From assembly GCF_042485795.1 (NCBI RefSeq), contig NZ_CP169368.1:1364001-1428000 (forward strand): 64,000 nt of DNA. The letters are read 5' to 3'. The notes below the pieces were generated by a model. That model was not told the origin of the DNA. It ran no database searches and saw only the letters and a program-made list of their open reading frames with translations. Both the position numbers and the translations under genes were made by a program. The DNA comes from Lonepinella sp042485795 (GTDB taxonomy: Bacteria > Pseudomonadota > Gammaproteobacteria > Enterobacterales > Pasteurellaceae). Numbering within the stretch: the stretch's first letter is position 1; every line of letters begins with the position of its first letter. Positions 41,638-50,665 of this stretch are shown one piece after another.

Positions 41638-42990
41638 CTATTTAATAATTTCATAACAAGGCTCGTAAGCATCACCTGTTGGCAATTTCATACGATTCTG
41701 TACGATAAAATCTTGTAATAATTGATCGATGTTACTCATTAATTGTTGATCACCGTTTAACTTAAATTTCCCTAAGCTAGCAATTTTATCTTGCGTATCG
41801 GCTTTTATGTTACCAGCCACGATACCTGAAAAAGCTCGGCGTAAATTTGCCACTAAATTCACCGCACTTTGATTAAGATGAAGATTCAAATTAGCCATAT
41901 TCTCATGAGTTGGAATAAATGGTTTTTGAAATTCGTGGTCAATTTCTAGTGACCAGTTAAAGCTGTAACTATCACCTTTTTTAAATCGTTGTTGCTGAAT
42001 TTTAGTCATTGCAGACTTCATGTGGCGTGACACCGTCACTGGGTCATCTATAATGATTTGATAAAGAGATTGAGCTTGTTCGCCCAGCGTTTCTTTAACA
42101 AAATGATCAATGGCATCAAAATAACCTTGACTTTCTTTCGGTCCAGTGAGAATCAACGGTAAGGTTTGTGCTTGATTTTTAGGATTGAGTTTTATGCCTA
42201 AAATAAACATAAATTCTTCAAATGTCCCAGGTCCACCAGCGAAAATAATAATACCATGCCCCATGCGTACAAAGGCTTCTAAGCGTTTTTCAATATCTGG
42301 CATAATAATCAATTCATTGACAATCGGATTGGGTGGTTCTGATGCAATAATGGAGGGTTCCGTAATACCGATAAAACGGCTATTTTTATAACGTTGGTTT
42401 GCATGCCCGATCGCCGCTCCTTTCATAGGTGCTTCCATAACACCCGTACCACAACCAGTAATAATATTTAACTCACGTAAGCCAAGTTCAGTTCCTACCG
42501 CACGGCAGTATTGATATTCCGCCTCACTAATTGAATGACCGCCCCAACAAACCACTAAATTAGGTTTCTCACCTACAATTAGGGCTTTCGCATTACGTAA
42601 AATATTAAACACTAAATTGGTGATTTGTTCGCTGTTTAAATCAGTATTTGAAATCATACTGTGAACAAATAAAATATCACGTAATACCGCAAAAGAATGA
42701 TATTGAATATTACTAATCATCACATCATCTACAAAAGCAGTTTCAGGGGGATTATGTAATTCTAGGGAAATGCCACGTTCCCTTGCGACTAAATTAATAT
42801 CAAAATCATCATATTTGGCTAATAAGGCTCGACTATCATCGGTGGTAGCACCAGAGTTTAGGACTGCTAAAGTACAATTACGATAAAGATGATAGAGTGG
42901 TGAGCCAGCTTGTTTGGTTAATTGGCAAACTTCAATATGGGAAAGTTGATCCATACTGCCTTTCGGATTAATATAATAAACTTGATTCAT
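41638..42990 (-). CDS. ppnN: PpnN (YgdH): pyrimidine/purine nucleotide 5'-monophosphate nucleosidase
   Basis: A 450-residue LOG-family enzyme that breaks nucleotides to base and ribose 5-phosphate and is controlled by (p)ppGpp. Visible are INPKGSMDQLSHIEV, VVCWGGHSI, the LOG-type GCGTGVMEAPMKGAAIG and AGGPGTFEEF, and the C-terminal AFSGIVAGN. It is separated from queF by one base and from can by about 15 bp. Confidence 0.93.
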   Translation of the reverse strand: MNQVYYINPKGSMDQLSHIEVCQLTKQAGSPLYHLYRNCTLAVLNSGATTDDSRALLAKYDDFDINLVARERGISLELHNPPETAFVDDVMISNIQYHSFAVLRDILFVHSMISNTDLNSEQITNLVFNILRNAKALIVGEKPNLVVCWGGHSISEAEYQYCRAVGTELGLRELNIITGCGTGVMEAPMKGAAIGHANQRYKNSRFIGITEPSIIASEPPNPIVNELIIMPDIEKRLEAFVRMGHGIIIFAGGPGTFEEFMFILGIKLNPKNQAQTLPLILTGPKESQGYFDAIDHFVKETLGEQAQSLYQIIIDDPVTVSRHMKSAMTKIQQQRFKKGDSYSFNWSLEIDHEFQKPFIPTHENMANLNLHLNQSAVNLVANLRRAFSGIVAGNIKADTQDKIASLGKFKLNGDQQLMSNIDQLLQDFIVQNRMKLPTGDAYEPCYEIIK

Positions 42991-42991
42991 A

Positions 42992-43831
42992 TTATTGTCT
43001 GGCTAAACGTTGGTTAAGGGGAATCGGTTCAAGGTTTGAACGGAACGGATTAATATCTAAACCACCACGACGGGTATAACGAGCATACACCGTTAATTTT
43101 TGTGGTTGAGCGTACCGCATTAAATCATTAAAAATCCGCTCTACACATTGTTCGTGAAATTCATTATGTTGACGGAATGAGATTAAATAGCGTAATAATT
43201 TTTCTTGATTAATTTGTTTTCCAATATAATGAATTTGTACTGAACCCCAGTCGGGCTGGCTAGTAATTAAGCAATTTGATTTAAGTAAATGGCTGACTAA
43301 CGTTTCTTCCACCTGTTGCTCATTGGTACAATTATCCAGATAATTGGCATCAAAAGCATAATCGGTGATTTCAATATCTTGATAATCAATACATTCGCCA
43401 GTAAAATCCACAATCTTTTGCTGGCGGTAAAATTCGAGAGAATTTAACCGCACTTTGACATGACCCTCAGCACATTGAGCCAAATCCTGTTGAATGGTAT
43501 TTTGTACTTGTTCAAAAGAAGCAAATTTAGTTTGGTTAAAGCTATTTAAATAGAGTTTAAAACTTTTTGATTCAATTAAATTTTGTGAGCGGTAATCAAT
43601 TTCTATATCCGCAATGGCAACCTGTGGCAAACCTTTAGGGTTTAGCCAAGAAATTTCATAAGCTGTCCAAATATCTACACCAAATGAAAAAGGCTGTTGT
43701 TGCGTAATACCAAGCATATCACGGTTAAGTGAACGTGGCACAGGTTGCAGTAAAGTGCGGTCATAAATGGCGCAATATTCCGTTTTTTGACCGAGTTTTA
43801 AGTTTTTTAAGCTATCGTTATTTGAGTACAT
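42992..43831 (-). CDS. queF: QueF: NADPH-dependent preQ0 reductase
   Basis: A 279-residue long-type QueF that makes preQ1, the queuosine precursor. The first half has YEISWLNPKGLPQVAIADIEIDYRSQNLIESKSFKLYLNSFNQT, and the second half holds the catalytic Cys in SNCLITSQPDWGSVQIHYIG and QHNEFHEQCVERIF. The start overlaps the yciU stop (TAATG). Confidence 0.95.
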   Translation of the reverse strand: MYSNNDSLKNLKLGQKTEYCAIYDRTLLQPVPRSLNRDMLGITQQQPFSFGVDIWTAYEISWLNPKGLPQVAIADIEIDYRSQNLIESKSFKLYLNSFNQTKFASFEQVQNTIQQDLAQCAEGHVKVRLNSLEFYRQQKIVDFTGECIDYQDIEITDYAFDANYLDNCTNEQQVEETLVSHLLKSNCLITSQPDWGSVQIHYIGKQINQEKLLRYLISFRQHNEFHEQCVERIFNDLMRYAQPQKLTVYARYTRRGGLDINPFRSNLEPIPLNQRLARQ

Positions 43832-44154
43832 TATTTTTTCCAGATAATATGATATTCACGATCATCTGCACGATGTGAGATTAAAAATTTTGCAAAAATA
43901 TCATTCATTTCATCTTGTTCATTGACTAAACCAATCCACACTTCGGCATATTCTTCGGGGTCAATCAGTACACCGATTTCTTGCTCCCAGTCATCAGCGG
44001 TTTCCACAAATTCTACTGCACCACGATCTTCAAATTGTAGGTTAAATAAAAGAATATCAGCAGGATCTAAATTTTCTCCTGCCATTTCAAGGAAAATATC
44101 ATAGGCAATATCTATAGCGGTATCAGGATCGAGTTTTTGGATTATTTCTGTCAT
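43831..44154 (-). CDS. yciU: YciU/HI1450-type acidic DNA-mimic protein
   Basis: A 107-residue, very acidic protein (DPDTAIDIAYDIFLEMAGENLDPADILLFNLQF, VETADDWEQEIGVLIDPEEYAEVWIGL). It matches the HI1450 family (UPF0263), thought to mimic the charge of DNA and bind DNA-binding proteins such as HU. It is the first gene of the run ending in can. Confidence 0.9.
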   Translation of the reverse strand: MTEIIQKLDPDTAIDIAYDIFLEMAGENLDPADILLFNLQFEDRGAVEFVETADDWEQEIGVLIDPEEYAEVWIGLVNEQDEMNDIFAKFLISHRADDREYHIIWKK

Positions 44155-44183
44155 AAGAGTTTACTGTTTGGATTATCTAAAAT

Positions 44184-44217
44184 AAAAAAGTGCGGTTATT
44201 TTTCACCGCACTTTTAT
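44184..44217. terminator. Uptake-sequence hairpin between uspE and yciU
   Basis: AAAAGTGCGGT and ACCGCACTTTT flank a short loop. Inverted uptake signals often serve as terminators in this family; it lies just after uspE. Confidence 0.7.
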
Positions 44218-44240
44218 TGTGTTTGGTGCAATTTACAAGA

Positions 44241-45167
44241 TTATACTTTTTTAGTCGGCTTAATCGCTAGTAAATTACATTTCAATTTGCTAATAACATG
44301 TTCTGCGGTATTACCAAGTAGTGCGGCAGAGAGTCCAGTTCGTCCAACTGTACCTAAAATCACTAATTCTGCCTCAATATCGTTGGCAACTTGCGGAATA
44401 ACTTCTTCTGGGAAACCCTCATAAACGTGCGTATGATCTTCCGCAATACCAAAATGTTGACGTAAGGCTTTCATGTTAATTAAGTGTTGACCACGTACAC
44501 CGTTAATATATTCACTTGAATGAAATTCTGGTAAATCAATCGCCATATTCATAGGTGTCGGCGGATAGGCACTGACCAAATGTACGTTACCACGTTCTAA
44601 TTGATCAGCTAAGTCCATACTGAGCGAAACGAGTTCTTTATTAAAAATATCGTGATATTCTTCATCGCCTGATACGTTGACTGCCACAAGAATACGTCTT
44701 TGATGTTTCCAGTCACCGTCACGTACCATTAATAATGGGGTAGGACATTTACGTAATAATTGCCAATCCATTGGGGTAACAAAGAGAGAGGTTAAACTCT
44801 CTTCTTCTTTGGTATATTTAATTACCAAATCATAATGATTAGCTTCAATTTCAGCAACGATAGCTTCGGATTCATTACTTGACCAAACCACTCGTGAGTG
44901 AAATATAATCATTGGATCGGCATATTTTTCTAAATAGGGGAGGACATCTTTTTGACGTTGCTCAACCACGGTTTTGTGCATTTCTTCACGTTCATCAGCG
45001 GAAAGCAAGGCAGACATTTCATAAGAAAGATCATAGACAGGTAAGAAAACAGTAATATTAACAGGCGTTTCGCTTTTCTGTTCTTTTACCAAACGGACAG
45101 CACGAGCAAGACCGTATTGTTTTTCATTTTCTGGATTAAGAATAACGAGAATATTGTTGAATTTCAT
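44241..45167 (-). CDS. uspE: UspE: tandem universal stress protein
   Basis: A 308-residue protein with two Usp domains (residues 1-145 and about 150-308). The second ends in the nucleotide-binding motif LVILGTVGRTGLSAALLGNTAEHVI. It fits E. coli UspE. The ATG at 45167 (MKFNNILV) has GGAGG at good spacing; two upstream starts are in frame. A CRP-like half-site (AAATGTGATCTA) lies about 100 bp upstream at 45266. As in E. coli, it is close to fnr. Confidence 0.93.
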   Translation of the reverse strand: MKFNNILVILNPENEKQYGLARAVRLVKEQKSETPVNITVFLPVYDLSYEMSALLSADEREEMHKTVVEQRQKDVLPYLEKYADPMIIFHSRVVWSSNESEAIVAEIEANHYDLVIKYTKEEESLTSLFVTPMDWQLLRKCPTPLLMVRDGDWKHQRRILVAVNVSGDEEYHDIFNKELVSLSMDLADQLERGNVHLVSAYPPTPMNMAIDLPEFHSSEYINGVRGQHLINMKALRQHFGIAEDHTHVYEGFPEEVIPQVANDIEAELVILGTVGRTGLSAALLGNTAEHVISKLKCNLLAIKPTKKV

Positions 45168-45321
45168 CATAACCTCCATTTTTGCTTTTGCAGTTTGATT
45201 TCATTCATTTTTGAATACGATATAGCATAGAGTGGATTGCATAAAATAACAAGTTAGATAATTTAAAAATGTGATCTACACAACAAATTTTATGCAATTT
45301 ATGGTTGATTAATAAAAATTT

Positions 45322-46092
45322 TTAGTCAAATGCTATTTTGGTACGATGAATTCCAGCAACTTCGGTTAATTCAGGTAGACTATTAATCGTAATATATTTA
45401 CCTTGTACGGACAAAATACCTAATTTTTGGAAACGTCCCAATAAACGGCTAATGGTTTCTACGGTTAAACCGAGGTAATTACCAATATCGCCACGCGTCA
45501 TGGTTAAACGAAATTCTCTAGCTGAAAAGCCACGTGCAGAGTAGCGTTTGGATAAATTATAAATAAAAGCCGCTAAACGTTCTTCTGCATTCATTTTAGA
45601 TAAAAGTAAAATCATTTCCTGATCACTTTTAATTTCACTACTCATTAACCGCATAATTTGTTGGCGTAATTTAGGCATTTTGCCAGATAAGTCATTGAGT
45701 ATATCAAATGGAATTTCACATACCATCGCAGTTTCTAAGGCTTGGGCAAAGCTAGGATGACGCATATTCATGATGGCATCAAACCCCACTAAATCTCCAG
45801 GTAAATGGAATGAGGTAATTTGTTCTTCTCCTGCTTCATTGATTGTATAAGTTTTAATTGTACCAGAACGAATAGCATATAATGAAACTAGTTCATCGCC
45901 AGCCTTAAATAATACTTGGGATTTTTGGATTGGTTTTTTACGTTCAATAATATTATCTAACTGATCTAACTCATGAGCATTAAGCGTAAAAGGAATACAT
46001 AATTGACTAATACTGCAATCTTGACAATGAATAGCACAACCGCCTGATTGAACTCGGCGACCCATACTTGGTTCTGATGATAAAATACTCAT
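45322..46092 (-). CDS. fnr: FNR: oxygen-sensing transcription regulator
   Basis: A 256-residue CRP-family regulator nearly identical to E. coli FNR. The N-terminal [4Fe-4S] ligands are in GGCAIHCQDCSISQLC (Cys23, 26 and 32 here, with the fourth in MVCEIPFD). A cyclic-nucleotide-like fold follows, and the C-terminal helix-turn-helix is GDIGNYLGLTVETISRLLGRF. It switches genes for anaerobic life. An FNR-box-like site upstream (46120-46133) suggests autoregulation. Confidence 0.97.
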   Translation of the reverse strand: MSILSSEPSMGRRVQSGGCAIHCQDCSISQLCIPFTLNAHELDQLDNIIERKKPIQKSQVLFKAGDELVSLYAIRSGTIKTYTINEAGEEQITSFHLPGDLVGFDAIMNMRHPSFAQALETAMVCEIPFDILNDLSGKMPKLRQQIMRLMSSEIKSDQEMILLLSKMNAEERLAAFIYNLSKRYSARGFSAREFRLTMTRGDIGNYLGLTVETISRLLGRFQKLGILSVQGKYITINSLPELTEVAGIHRTKIAFD

Positions 46093-46119
46093 TCTTCCTC
46101 AAATTATTTTGTGATAAAA

Positions 46120-46133
46120 TTGATCTAACTCAA
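46120..46133. promoter_or_regulatory. FNR-box-like site between fnr and a small divergent ORF
   Basis: TTGATCTAACTCAA matches TTGAT-N4-ATCAA at 9 of 10 conserved positions. It is 28 bp before fnr and about 60 bp before the divergent peptide gene. Confidence 0.5.
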
Positions 46134-46190
46134 AAATAATAGCATTAAAAAGTGAAATTAAGAAGTAATAAATGAGAAAAAAGGTGATTT

Positions 46191-46295
46191 ATGCCCGCAG
46201 AAAAATTGACTAAAAAACGTCTTATCCAAATAATCATTATGTTTTGCATTTTAATTGTGGCATTTGGCTATAAAACGTATCAATATTACCAATAA
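46191..46295 (+). CDS. 34-residue single-pass membrane peptide
   Basis: MPAEKLTKKRLIQ, then IIIMFCILIVAFGYK and TYQYYQ: a basic N-terminus, one hydrophobic helix and a short polar tail. AAGGTGAT lies 3-10 bp before the ATG, a good ribosome-binding site. It is divergent from fnr across an FNR-like site. Unknown function; conservation could not be checked. Confidence 0.5.
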   Translation: MPAEKLTKKRLIQIIIMFCILIVAFGYKTYQYYQ

Positions 46296-46393
46296 CAACA
46301 AACGAGTGAACGGCAATTATAAGCAATACTCTAAGCATCTATTAGCAAAGATTCTTCATCATTTTTACGGAATTTTTAACCGCACTTTTTATT

Positions 46394-46427
46394 AAAAAAG
46401 CTGATAATCTATACTTATCAGCTTTTT
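46394..46427. terminator. Bidirectional terminator downstream of the ferritin genes
   Basis: AAAAAAGCTGATAA and TTATCAGCTTTTT form a long stem; A and T runs flank it on both strands. Confidence 0.8.
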
Positions 46428-46457
46428 CTTCAGATCTTAAAATCTTATTTGGCTAGT

Positions 46458-46943
46458 TTATAAACTAGCAAGATCTTTATCAATCAAGTAAAGAGATTTA
46501 CCGTCTTCACCTAAAATGTTGAATTTATCTAAAATACCACCAAATAATTTTTCTTCTTCGTGCTGTTCAGCCACATACCATTGTAAGAAGTTAAATGCAG
46601 AGTAGTCTTTTGCTTCAAAGGTTGCTCCAACGAGTTCATTGATTTTACTAGTAATCAATTTTTCGTGAGCAAAAGTTAATTCAATAACTTCACGTAACGA
46701 TTTATATTCATGAGAAACTTCTTCAATAGAAGAAATTACCGCTTCTGCTCCTGTTTCATTTAAATAAGTAAACAGTTTACGCATGTGTTGCATTTCTTCT
46801 GCAGCGTGTTCACGTAAGAATTTTGCAGCACCTACATAACCTTTTTGGTTACACCAAGCACTCATTTGCAAATAAAGATTTGAAGAATAAAATTCTAAAT
46901 TCATTTGAGCATTTAATAACTCAACTATTTTTTTTGCTAACAT
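46458..46943 (-). CDS. ftnA: Ferritin (second gene of the pair)
   Basis: A 161-residue non-haem ferritin storing iron. Di-iron ligands are seen in LNAQMNLEFYSSNLYLQMSAW, LREHAAEEMQHMRKLF and HEKLITSKINELV ... WYVAEQHEEEKLF. It follows the first ferritin gene by 13 bp. The two differ enough to form mixed 24-subunit shells, as known for paired ferritins in this family. Confidence 0.94.
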   Translation of the reverse strand: MLAKKIVELLNAQMNLEFYSSNLYLQMSAWCNQKGYVGAAKFLREHAAEEMQHMRKLFTYLNETGAEAVISSIEEVSHEYKSLREVIELTFAHEKLITSKINELVGATFEAKDYSAFNFLQWYVAEQHEEEKLFGGILDKFNILGEDGKSLYLIDKDLASL

Positions 46944-46956
46944 GATATTTGTCCTC

Positions 46957-47445
46957 TTATTCTAATGTTAATAATTCTTTGTCAATTAAATAAATTGCTT
47001 TGCCGTCATTGCCTAAAATATCAAATTTATCAATCACGCCACCGAATAAGGTTTCTTCTTCGTGCTGTTCAGCCACATACCATTGTAGGAAGTTAAAAGT
47101 AGAGTAGTCTTTGTTTTCAAATGTTACTTCAACTAATTCATTAATTTTTGCTGTTACATGTTTTTCATGCTCAAAAGCAATTTCTAATACTTCACGTAAT
47201 GAATTGTATTCAGTACGTGGTGCTTCAATTTTACCTAAAATCGGTAAGCCACCAGTTTCGCTGACATAATCAAATAATTTTTGCATGTGTTCCATTTCTT
47301 CATCAGCATGACGTAAGAAGAATGTGGCGGCACCTTCGTAGCCACGATTGGCACACCATGCACTCATTTGTAAATAAGTGTTAGATGAAAAGAATTCTAA
47401 ATTGATTTGTTCATTCAATTTAGTGGTAATTGCTTGGTTTAACAT
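46957..47445 (-). CDS. ftnA: Ferritin (first gene of the pair)
   Basis: A 162-residue ferritin with the same ligand pattern (LNEQINLEFFSSNTYLQMSAW, LRHADEEMEHMQKLFDYV, WYVAEQHEEETLFGGVIDKFDILG). The ATG at 47445 with GAGGAAAC upstream is used; a longer frame would start inside the promoter. It is the promoter-proximal gene of the pair, presumably a duplication. Confidence 0.94.
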   Translation of the reverse strand: MLNQAITTKLNEQINLEFFSSNTYLQMSAWCANRGYEGAATFFLRHADEEMEHMQKLFDYVSETGGLPILGKIEAPRTEYNSLREVLEIAFEHEKHVTAKINELVEVTFENKDYSTFNFLQWYVAEQHEEETLFGGVIDKFDILGNDGKAIYLIDKELLTLE

Positions 47446-47747
47446 TTTTTGTTTCCTCGTAAAAAAATAAAAGTGGAATAATTCCAACTGTTGTAATTAT
47501 AACCGACTAAATGAGAATTGCAATATTTATTTTTATGTAACTCATTAATTTAAAAGGAAAAAACAATAACAACTATTATCATTTAGAATAACTTAACATT
47601 TTTGTTACATAAATAACTTTGTAAATAATTCCTATTTTTACTCATAATTTCTGATGAAATGGTAGCGAGCGATGTTTGCGTTATAACTAATGCCAAAATT
47701 TCTTTGCTATTTTTCACCGCACTTTTATGTTGTGAAGAAAAGAAAAA

Positions 47748-47779
47748 CATAAGAAAGACATAAGAAAGACATAAGAAAA
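47748..47779. repeat. Tandem 11-bp repeat upstream of rplY
   Basis: CATAAGAAAGA occurs twice in tandem and then as CATAAGAAAA, 5' of the rplY promoter. The 458-bp gap 47446-47903 otherwise holds the ferritin promoter and the rplY promoter and leader. Confidence 0.6.
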
Positions 47780-47780
47780 T

Positions 47781-47808
47781 TTGATTTATCTAGGAAATTC
47801 ATTATAAT
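47781..47808 (+). promoter_or_regulatory. rplY promoter
   Basis: TTGATT (47781) and TATAAT (47803) are 16 bp apart. The predicted leader is about 90 nt and contains an AAATCG/CGATTT stem (about 47844-47871). Confidence 0.6.
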
Positions 47809-47903
47809 ACGCTCTCTCAAAATAATTTTTGAGCAAATTTATGGGAAATCGTTGGGTCGCCTGCGATTTCTGTCTTTAAACAATCTTACAAGAGAACATT
47901 AAA

Positions 47904-48191
47904 ATGGCATTTAAATTTAACGCTGAAGTTCGTACATCGCAAGGTAAGGGTGCGAGCCGCCGCCTGCGTCACAATGGTCAAATTCCTGCGATCGTTTATG
48001 GTGGTAGTGAAGAACCAGTTTCAATCGTATTAAACCACGATGAATTAAATAACGCACAAGCACACGAAAGTTTCTATTCAGAAGTTATTACATTGGTTAT
48101 CGGTGGTAAAGAAGTTGCAGTTAAAGTGCAAGCTATGCAACGTCACCCATTTAAACCAAAATTAGCACATATCGACTTTAAACGTGTATAA
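47904..48191 (+). CDS. rplY: Ribosomal protein L25
   Basis: A 95-residue single-domain L25 that binds loop E of 5S rRNA (FKFNAEVRTSQGKGASRRLRHNGQIPAIVYGG ... LVIGGKEVAVKVQAMQRHPFKPKLAHIDFKRV). It is the short form without a CTC domain. In E. coli the gene is controlled by its own product through the leader; the leader here could do the same. Confidence 0.97.
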   Translation: MAFKFNAEVRTSQGKGASRRLRHNGQIPAIVYGGSEEPVSIVLNHDELNNAQAHESFYSEVITLVIGGKEVAVKVQAMQRHPFKPKLAHIDFKRV

Positions 48192-48205
48192 TTTCTAGCT
48201 TGTTT

Positions 48206-48250
48206 GTTGAAAAACACCAATAATCACTGATTATCGGTGTTTTTTTTATT
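48206..48250 (+). terminator. Terminator after rplY
   Basis: ACACCAATAATCA-CTGA-TTATCGGTGT stem followed by TTTTTT. Confidence 0.75.
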
Positions 48251-48284
48251 ATAATGAAAAAAAGTTAAACATAAGGAACATTAT

Positions 48285-49097
48285 ATGACATTAAAAATTG
48301 GTATTGTGGGAGCTGGCGGTCGAATGGGTCGTCAACTCATTCAGGCGGTACATTCTGCTGATGGTGTTGAATTGGGTGCTGCATTTGAGCGAGTTGGTTC
48401 GTCATTAATTGGTGCCGATGCTGGTGAATTAGCTGGTGTAGGTAATTTAGGCATTAAAGTGGAAGATAAATTAGAAAATCAACTAAATAATTTTGATGTA
48501 TTGATTGATTTTACACGCCCAGCAGGCACGTTAGCACATTTAGACATTTGTGTGGCACATCATAAAAAGATGATTATCGGCACAACGGGGTTTGATGATG
48601 CAGGTAAACAGGCAATTAAAACGGCAGCCGAAAAAATTGGCGTAGTATTTGCTTCAAATTATAGTGTTGGGGTAAATTTAGTGTTTAAACTGTTAGAAAA
48701 AGCCGCTAAAGTGATGGGTGATTATTGTGATATTGAAATTATTGAAGCACATCATCGCCATAAAGTAGATGCTCCCTCTGGCACAGCGTTATCTATGGGG
48801 GAACATATTGCCAAAACCCTTGGACGTGATTTGAAAACACAGGGCGTATTTTGTCGTGACGGTATTATCGGTGAACGTAAACCAGATGAAATAGGCTTTT
48901 CTACTATTCGAGCGAGTGATGTTGTCGGTGAACATACGGTTTGGTTTGCGGATATTGGTGAGCGGGTAGAAATTTCCCATAAGGCCTCTAGCCGTATGAC
49001 ATTTGCCAACGGGGCAGTGCGTGCTGCGAAATGGATCGTCAACCAACCGAATGGCTTATTTGATATGACAGATGTGTTGGATTTGAATAATTTATAA
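48285..49097 (+). CDS. dapB: DapB: 4-hydroxy-tetrahydrodipicolinate reductase
   Basis: A 270-residue enzyme of lysine and diaminopimelate synthesis. The NAD(P)H loop is GAGGRMGRQL, followed by IDFTRPAGTLAHL and the active-site EIIEAHHRHKVDAPSGTALSMGE. It stands alone between rplY and the efflux operon. Confidence 0.96.
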   Translation: MTLKIGIVGAGGRMGRQLIQAVHSADGVELGAAFERVGSSLIGADAGELAGVGNLGIKVEDKLENQLNNFDVLIDFTRPAGTLAHLDICVAHHKKMIIGTTGFDDAGKQAIKTAAEKIGVVFASNYSVGVNLVFKLLEKAAKVMGDYCDIEIIEAHHRHKVDAPSGTALSMGEHIAKTLGRDLKTQGVFCRDGIIGERKPDEIGFSTIRASDVVGEHTVWFADIGERVEISHKASSRMTFANGAVRAAKWIVNQPNGLFDMTDVLDLNNL

Positions 49098-49102
49098 GTT
49101 CT

Positions 49103-49133
49103 AAAAAATTCGGGCGAACACATCGGTTCGCCC
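49103..49133 (-). terminator. Terminator at the end of the macAB-OMF operon
   Basis: On the minus strand GGGCGAAC-CGATGT-GTTCGCCC is followed by GAATTTTTT. It lies between the converging operon and dapB and may serve both. Confidence 0.7.
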
Positions 49134-49158
49134 TGAAAGAATATTTTTCTACTATTGA

Positions 49159-50529
49159 CTATTTAGCAGAATAATATCCGCCCATTGCACTATAAATTGC
49201 ATTTTCGTTTTGAATCACCGCATATTTTGCATTTAAGATAGCAACTTGAGAGGTTTTCTCTGTATTCGCCGCATTTAACCATTCTCTTAATTCAGATACG
49301 CCAGCGTTATAACGGTTTTGATAGTATTTTGTGATACGTTGATCATATTCATACTTTTTATTCAAATTAGTGAAGTTTTGTTGTGATTGTGTATAAGCAA
49401 AATAGTTAGTATCAATTTCATTTAATGCAGTGGTAATCCCTTGTTCGTAAGTAACACGTGCCGATTCATAAGCTGCTTCTGAAATTTTCACATTCCATTT
49501 TACATGATTCCAATCTAAGAACGGCAAGCTAATCGCTAATGTACCTGCTGCCACAGGATTATTTAATGCGTTGCTGACTTTCGTTCCACTAGAAGATAAG
49601 CTACCCCCTAAACTAATGGTTGGAAACCAAGATTTTTGTGTCGCTTTCGCATCTTTAAAGGCACTGCTTAAACGGAATAAATTGCCTTTGACATCGGGAC
49701 GATTCGCAATCGTTGATACTGGTACATTTAAATTAACATCGGTTGTTTTCACATTTAAGATATGTGGGGATGTAATATTTAATGCTTGATCTGGTTTTAA
49801 ATTTAATAAATTACGCAAGGTTTGTTCTGCGGTTTTGCGTTGAGTTTGATAGCTAATCAAATTGTTTTGAGCTAATAATACCGATTGTTGAGCTTGATCT
49901 GTGCTGGCACGATCTGCAACACCTTGACTCAAGCGATTTTGCATAATTCTATTAATTTGGTTGTAGTAGCTAATCGTATCATTGGTCGCTGAAATGGCAT
50001 CATTTAAATAAGCGATTTGATAATAAGTTACAACCACAGAATTAATTAAAGAAAGGCGAGTGGCTTCTAAATCTTGTTGTGTTGCTTTGTAATTCCATTC
50101 GCCAGCATCAGCCGCATCAGCTAAACGTCGCCATAGATCTAAAGTATAGCTAACGCCTAATGAACCCGTATGACTAATCGTTGAATTTGCACTGGTATCT
50201 GTTGGGCGACTTGCGGTCGATGTGCTAGAAGCATTGAAACTAGGCACTAAATCTGCACCTAATAAATTCGCTTGATAAAGTGCTGAATTAACAGAAATAG
50301 CGGCTTTAGCGAGATCTTTATTATTTAACAAGGCTTGCTCAACGACTTGGTTTAATTGAGCATCATTGTATAATGCCCACCAATTTTCTTTGATGTTATA
50401 TTGTTGCGTTAATTGCTCATATTGTTGATAATCCTGTTGAGAGGCTTGATAGCTATCATTAATATTAGCACAACCGACTAAGGCGGAAGATAAAATCACG
50501 GTTAAAGCGATTTTGTTCAGTTTTAGCAT
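49159..50529 (-). CDS. Outer-membrane efflux factor (NodT/OprM-type lipoprotein)
   Basis: A 456-residue TolC-like channel with a lipobox (VILSSALVGC, Cys about 20) and two OEP repeats (QVVEQALLNNKDLAKAAISVNSALYQANLLGADLVPSFNASS and a second half with FPTISLGGSLSSSG ... LNEIDTNYFAYTQSQQ). It would be the outer-membrane part of the MacAB pump. A palindrome sits in the 137-bp gap before it. The ATG at 50529 begins the lipoprotein signal. Confidence 0.9.
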   Translation of the reverse strand: MLKLNKIALTVILSSALVGCANINDSYQASQQDYQQYEQLTQQYNIKENWWALYNDAQLNQVVEQALLNNKDLAKAAISVNSALYQANLLGADLVPSFNASSTSTASRPTDTSANSTISHTGSLGVSYTLDLWRRLADAADAGEWNYKATQQDLEATRLSLINSVVVTYYQIAYLNDAISATNDTISYYNQINRIMQNRLSQGVADRASTDQAQQSVLLAQNNLISYQTQRKTAEQTLRNLLNLKPDQALNITSPHILNVKTTDVNLNVPVSTIANRPDVKGNLFRLSSAFKDAKATQKSWFPTISLGGSLSSSGTKVSNALNNPVAAGTLAISLPFLDWNHVKWNVKISEAAYESARVTYEQGITTALNEIDTNYFAYTQSQQNFTNLNKKYEYDQRITKYYQNRYNAGVSELREWLNAANTEKTSQVAILNAKYAVIQNENAIYSAMGGYYSAK

Positions 50530-50606
50530 ATTTTGTCCTTTAAATTTAACATGGAAGTGCGGTGAAAAATCGGTAAATTTTAACCGCACTTTGAATAAAA
50601 ATTTCT

Positions 50607-50626
50607 AAATGAACGTTCGTTCATTT
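50607..50626. promoter_or_regulatory. 20-bp palindrome between macB and the outer-membrane factor
   Basis: AAATGAACGTTCGTTCATTT: 9-bp perfect arms round TT. The form is typical of TetR-family efflux repressor operators. An internal promoter for the channel gene may be controlled here. Confidence 0.5.
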
Positions 50627-50665
50627 TTGTCTTGCGTATTGTAACAGAAAATTTATTTTTTTCTA

